A DNA stretch of 7,534 nt from Ruminococcus sp. UBA7014 (GTDB lineage Bacteria > Bacillota > Clostridia > Oscillospirales > Ruminococcaceae), in assembly GCA_002449575.1 (NCBI GenBank), contig DJXC01000111.1:1-7534 (forward strand), given 5' to 3'. Positions within the stretch are counted from its first letter, which is position 1. Each line of letters starts with the position of its first letter. Below are positions 5,727 to 7,534 of this stretch, in pieces. Under the pieces are notes generated by a model. That model was given only the letters and a program-made list of their open reading frames with translations, had not been told where the DNA came from and did not search any database. A program made the position numbers and the translations under genes.

Positions 5727-5819
5727 TGAATTATTATTTTTTAACTGAACAGAAAATATCATGCTGCTGTTTCTGTTATATTTTTCAAGCACACCATTGT
5801 TAATGACAAAATTTTCCAT
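5721..5819 (-). pseudogene. 32-codon ORF resembling the start of a BspA-like leucine-rich-repeat protein
   Basis: Directly after carB the minus strand has ATG (5819) to TAA (5721), 32 residues, with AGGG four bases before the ATG. The start FVINNGVLEKYN (residues 4-15) resembles the F-x-I-x-NGVL-x-x-Y opening that precedes leucine-rich repeats in many Ruminococcus-type BspA-like proteins. The expected continuation into repeats (VVIPDGV-like) is absent; after residue 20 the sequence becomes low-complexity, Asn- and Lys-rich, and stops at the terminator. It is best read as a truncated relic, though a small expressed peptide cannot be excluded. The family resemblance is from memory of the motif and rests on about 12 residues. 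Confidence 0.45.
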
Positions 5820-5842
5820 AATCCCTATATCTCTTTTCCAGA

Positions 5843-7534
5843 TTAAATTTTTGTAATATCAACAAGTTCGACATCGTTCATATTTCTGCCGGAAAGCAGA
5901 ACATTTGCGAGGGCATTTGCAGTATCAACGGCAGTTAAAGAACAGATGGAGCGTTCAACAGATTTCCGGCGCATTTTTACGCTGTCACGGGCTGGCATAC
6001 GCCCTTTGGCAGAAGTTGAAATCATATAGTGAATTTTTCCGGATTCCAGTAAATCAATCGTATTAGGCGAGCCTTCCGAAATTTTTCTGACAGTATTTGT
6101 GGCAATCATATTCCGGTTAAGATAGCTTGCTGTACCGCTTGTTGCATAAAGTTCAAAGCCCATGCCTGCAAATTTTTCAGCAATGCGAATCATTTCTTTT
6201 TTCTCAGAATCACGGACGGAAATCAGCACGCCGCCCTCTTTTTTGAGGTCATATCCGGCAGCAACCAGACCCTTTAAAAGTGCATCTTCAAAAGTTCTGC
6301 CAATGCCTAAGCATTCGCCTGTCGATTTCATTTCAGGCCCTAACATGGTATCAACGTCCTGTAATTTTTCAAAACTAAATACCGGAACTTTGACAGCAAC
6401 ATAATCTCCGGCAGGATGCAGACCTGTTTCATATCCAAGTTCTTTCAGAGTCGCACCGAACATGATTTTTGTTGCAATATCGACCATCGGAATTCCGGTC
6501 ACTTTGCTGATATAGGGAACTGTTCTGGAAGAACGTGGATTTACTTCAATCACATAGACTTCACCACGATAGACAACATACTGAATATTGACCAGTCCGG
6601 AAACATGCAGGGCAAGAGCGAGTCTTTTAGTATATTCTATAATAGTTTCTGTCACTTTTCTGGAGAGATTCTGCGCCGGATAAATCGAGATAGAGTCACC
6701 GGAATGCACACCGGCACGCTCAACATGTTCCATAATGCCGGGAATCAGAAAATCTTTGCCGTCACAGATAGCATCAACTTCAACTTCCGTACCCATCATA
6801 TATTTGTCGATAAGCACCGGATTTTCAATCATATGAGAAGTGATAATTCCCATATATTCAATAACGTCCTGTTCAGAATGCGCAATAATCATATTCTGAC
6901 CGCCGAGTACATAAGAAGGTCTTAATAAAACCGGATAGCCGAGCTTATCTGCAACTTTGACAGCTTCTTTTGTTGTCATGACAGTAAAGCCTTCCGGACG
7001 GGGAATATTGCACTGTTCAAGGAGTTCGTCAAAGCGTTCCCGGTCTTCGGCCGCATCAATATCATCAGCAGAAGTGCCGAGGATATTCACGCCTTTGTCG
7101 GCTAAGTGACGGGTTAATTTAATCGCCGTCTGACCGCCGAACTGTACCACAACGCCGTAAGGCTTTTCGGTTTCGATAATATTATCCACATCTTCGGGAG
7201 TGAGCGGGTCGAAATACAGTCTGTCTCCGGTATCGAAGTCAGTCGAAACAGTTTCCGGATTATTATTGCAAATAACAGCCTCATAGCCAAGTTCTTTCAG
7301 TGTCCAGACACAATGAACTGAGCAGTAATCAAATTCAATTCCCTGTCCGATCCGGATAGGACCGGAGCCAAGCACCATGATCTTCTTCTTTTCACACTCC
7401 TCTGAAACTTCATTTTCTCCATCAAAACAGCTGTAATAATACGGAGTTTCCGAAGCAAATTCTGCCGCACAGGTATCTACCATCTTAAATGCCGCCGTGA
7501 TCCCATATTTCAGCCGGAGCGCCTTTATTTCCTC
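5843..7534 (-). CDS. carB: Carbamoyl-phosphate synthase large subunit, C-terminal half (runs off right edge)
   Basis: 563 residues are open from the right edge to the TAA at 5843; in-frame codons continue above the internal ATG at 7483, so that Met is not the start. CarB is about 1,065 residues, so roughly the first 500 are missing. Visible parts in fragment numbering: end of the oligomerisation region with KMVDTCAAEF (17-26); GSGPIRIGQGIEFDYC (56-71), the conserved opening of the second synthetase half; an ATP-grasp domain (about 160-370) with EVNPRSSR (330-337) among the metal/ATP ligands; and the C-terminal MGS-like allosteric domain (about 440-563) with TSGTASYL. This half makes carbamoyl phosphate from carbamate and ATP for pyrimidine and arginine synthesis in the cytosol, together with the glutaminase CarA. 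It looks intact and housekeeping. The carA partner and promoter lie outside the window. Confidence 0.97.
   Translation of the reverse strand, partial: EEIKALRLKYGITAAFKMVDTCAAEFASETPYYYSCFDGENEVSEECEKKKIMVLGSGPIRIGQGIEFDYCSVHCVWTLKELGYEAVICNNNPETVSTDFDTGDRLYFDPLTPEDVDNIIETEKPYGVVVQFGGQTAIKLTRHLADKGVNILGTSADDIDAAEDRERFDELLEQCNIPRPEGFTVMTTKEAVKVADKLGYPVLLRPSYVLGGQNMIIAHSEQDVIEYMGIITSHMIENPVLIDKYMMGTEVEVDAICDGKDFLIPGIMEHVERAGVHSGDSISIYPAQNLSRKVTETIIEYTKRLALALHVSGLVNIQYVVYRGEVYVIEVNPRSSRTVPYISKVTGIPMVDIATKIMFGATLKELGYETGLHPAGDYVAVKVPVFSFEKLQDVDTMLGPEMKSTGECLGIGRTFEDALLKGLVAAGYDLKKEGGVLISVRDSEKKEMIRIAEKFAGMGFELYATSGTASYLNRNMIATNTVRKISEGSPNTIDLLESGKIHYMISTSAKGRMPARDSVKMRRKSVERSICSLTAVDTANALANVLLSGRNMNDVELVDITKI

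Noticed and set aside
6162..6925. Plus-strand frames opposite carB
   Set aside because: Antisense to a highly conserved housekeeping enzyme; no start signals.
1..7534. Frequent CCGGAA/TTCCGG words through the window, considered as a dispersed repeat or recognition site
   Set aside because: Nearly all lie in coding sequence where they reflect common codons (CCG GAA, TCC GGA, TTC CGG and similar); spacing is irregular.
1..7534. CRISPR arrays, tRNA or rRNA genes, insertion sequence ends, attachment sites
   Set aside because: No regularly spaced repeats, no cloverleaf-like or rRNA-like segments, and no transposase or integrase coding sequence were seen.

Overview
The window looks like chromosome from a low-to-moderate GC Firmicute, most likely a gut clostridium of the Ruminococcus/Oscillospiraceae type. 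The support is AT-rich sigma-A style promoters, AAAGGA/AGGAGG ribosome binding sites, intrinsic terminators with T-tracts, the gene families present, and a short relic resembling the start of the BspA-like leucine-rich-repeat proteins common in those genomes. The genus is inferred; there is no rRNA or other marker gene to settle it.

Left part (1-1669): a divergent efflux/regulator pair. The N-terminal 255 residues of an MMPL/RND-type membrane transporter run leftward off the edge, and a TetR-family regulator runs rightward. The 257 bases between them hold two near-perfect promoters and three copies of one operator pattern, ATGAC-N5-GTCA(T/A). The copy next to the transporter overlaps its -35 box, which points to local repression of the pump by the TetR protein. 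A bidirectional hairpin ends the tetR transcript.

Middle left (1657-3052, minus strand): a two-gene operon with a low-molecular-weight protein tyrosine phosphatase followed, through an ATGA overlap, by a DUF434/DUF5616 protein of unknown function. Its promoter lies about 190 bases upstream of the phosphatase start, so the mRNA has a long leader containing TAGTAGT-type direct and inverted repeats.

Middle right (3136-5726, plus strand): a compact operon of three overlapping genes encoding a PqqD-like peptide-binding chaperone, a small S24/S26 signal-peptidase-like protease with a Ser/His active site, and a full-length ABC exporter without a peptidase domain. The promoter is strong and is abutted by a perfect 22-bp palindrome; a 16-bp-stem terminator follows. 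This combination resembles the leader-recognition, cleavage and export part of a ribosomally made peptide (RiPP) pathway, yet neither a precursor peptide nor a modifying enzyme is visible here. It is the best candidate in the window for an undescribed system.

Right part (5721-7534, minus strand): the C-terminal half of carbamoyl-phosphate synthase large subunit (carB), entering from the right edge, followed by a 32-codon ORF that looks like a truncated leucine-rich-repeat protein start and ends at the shared terminator.
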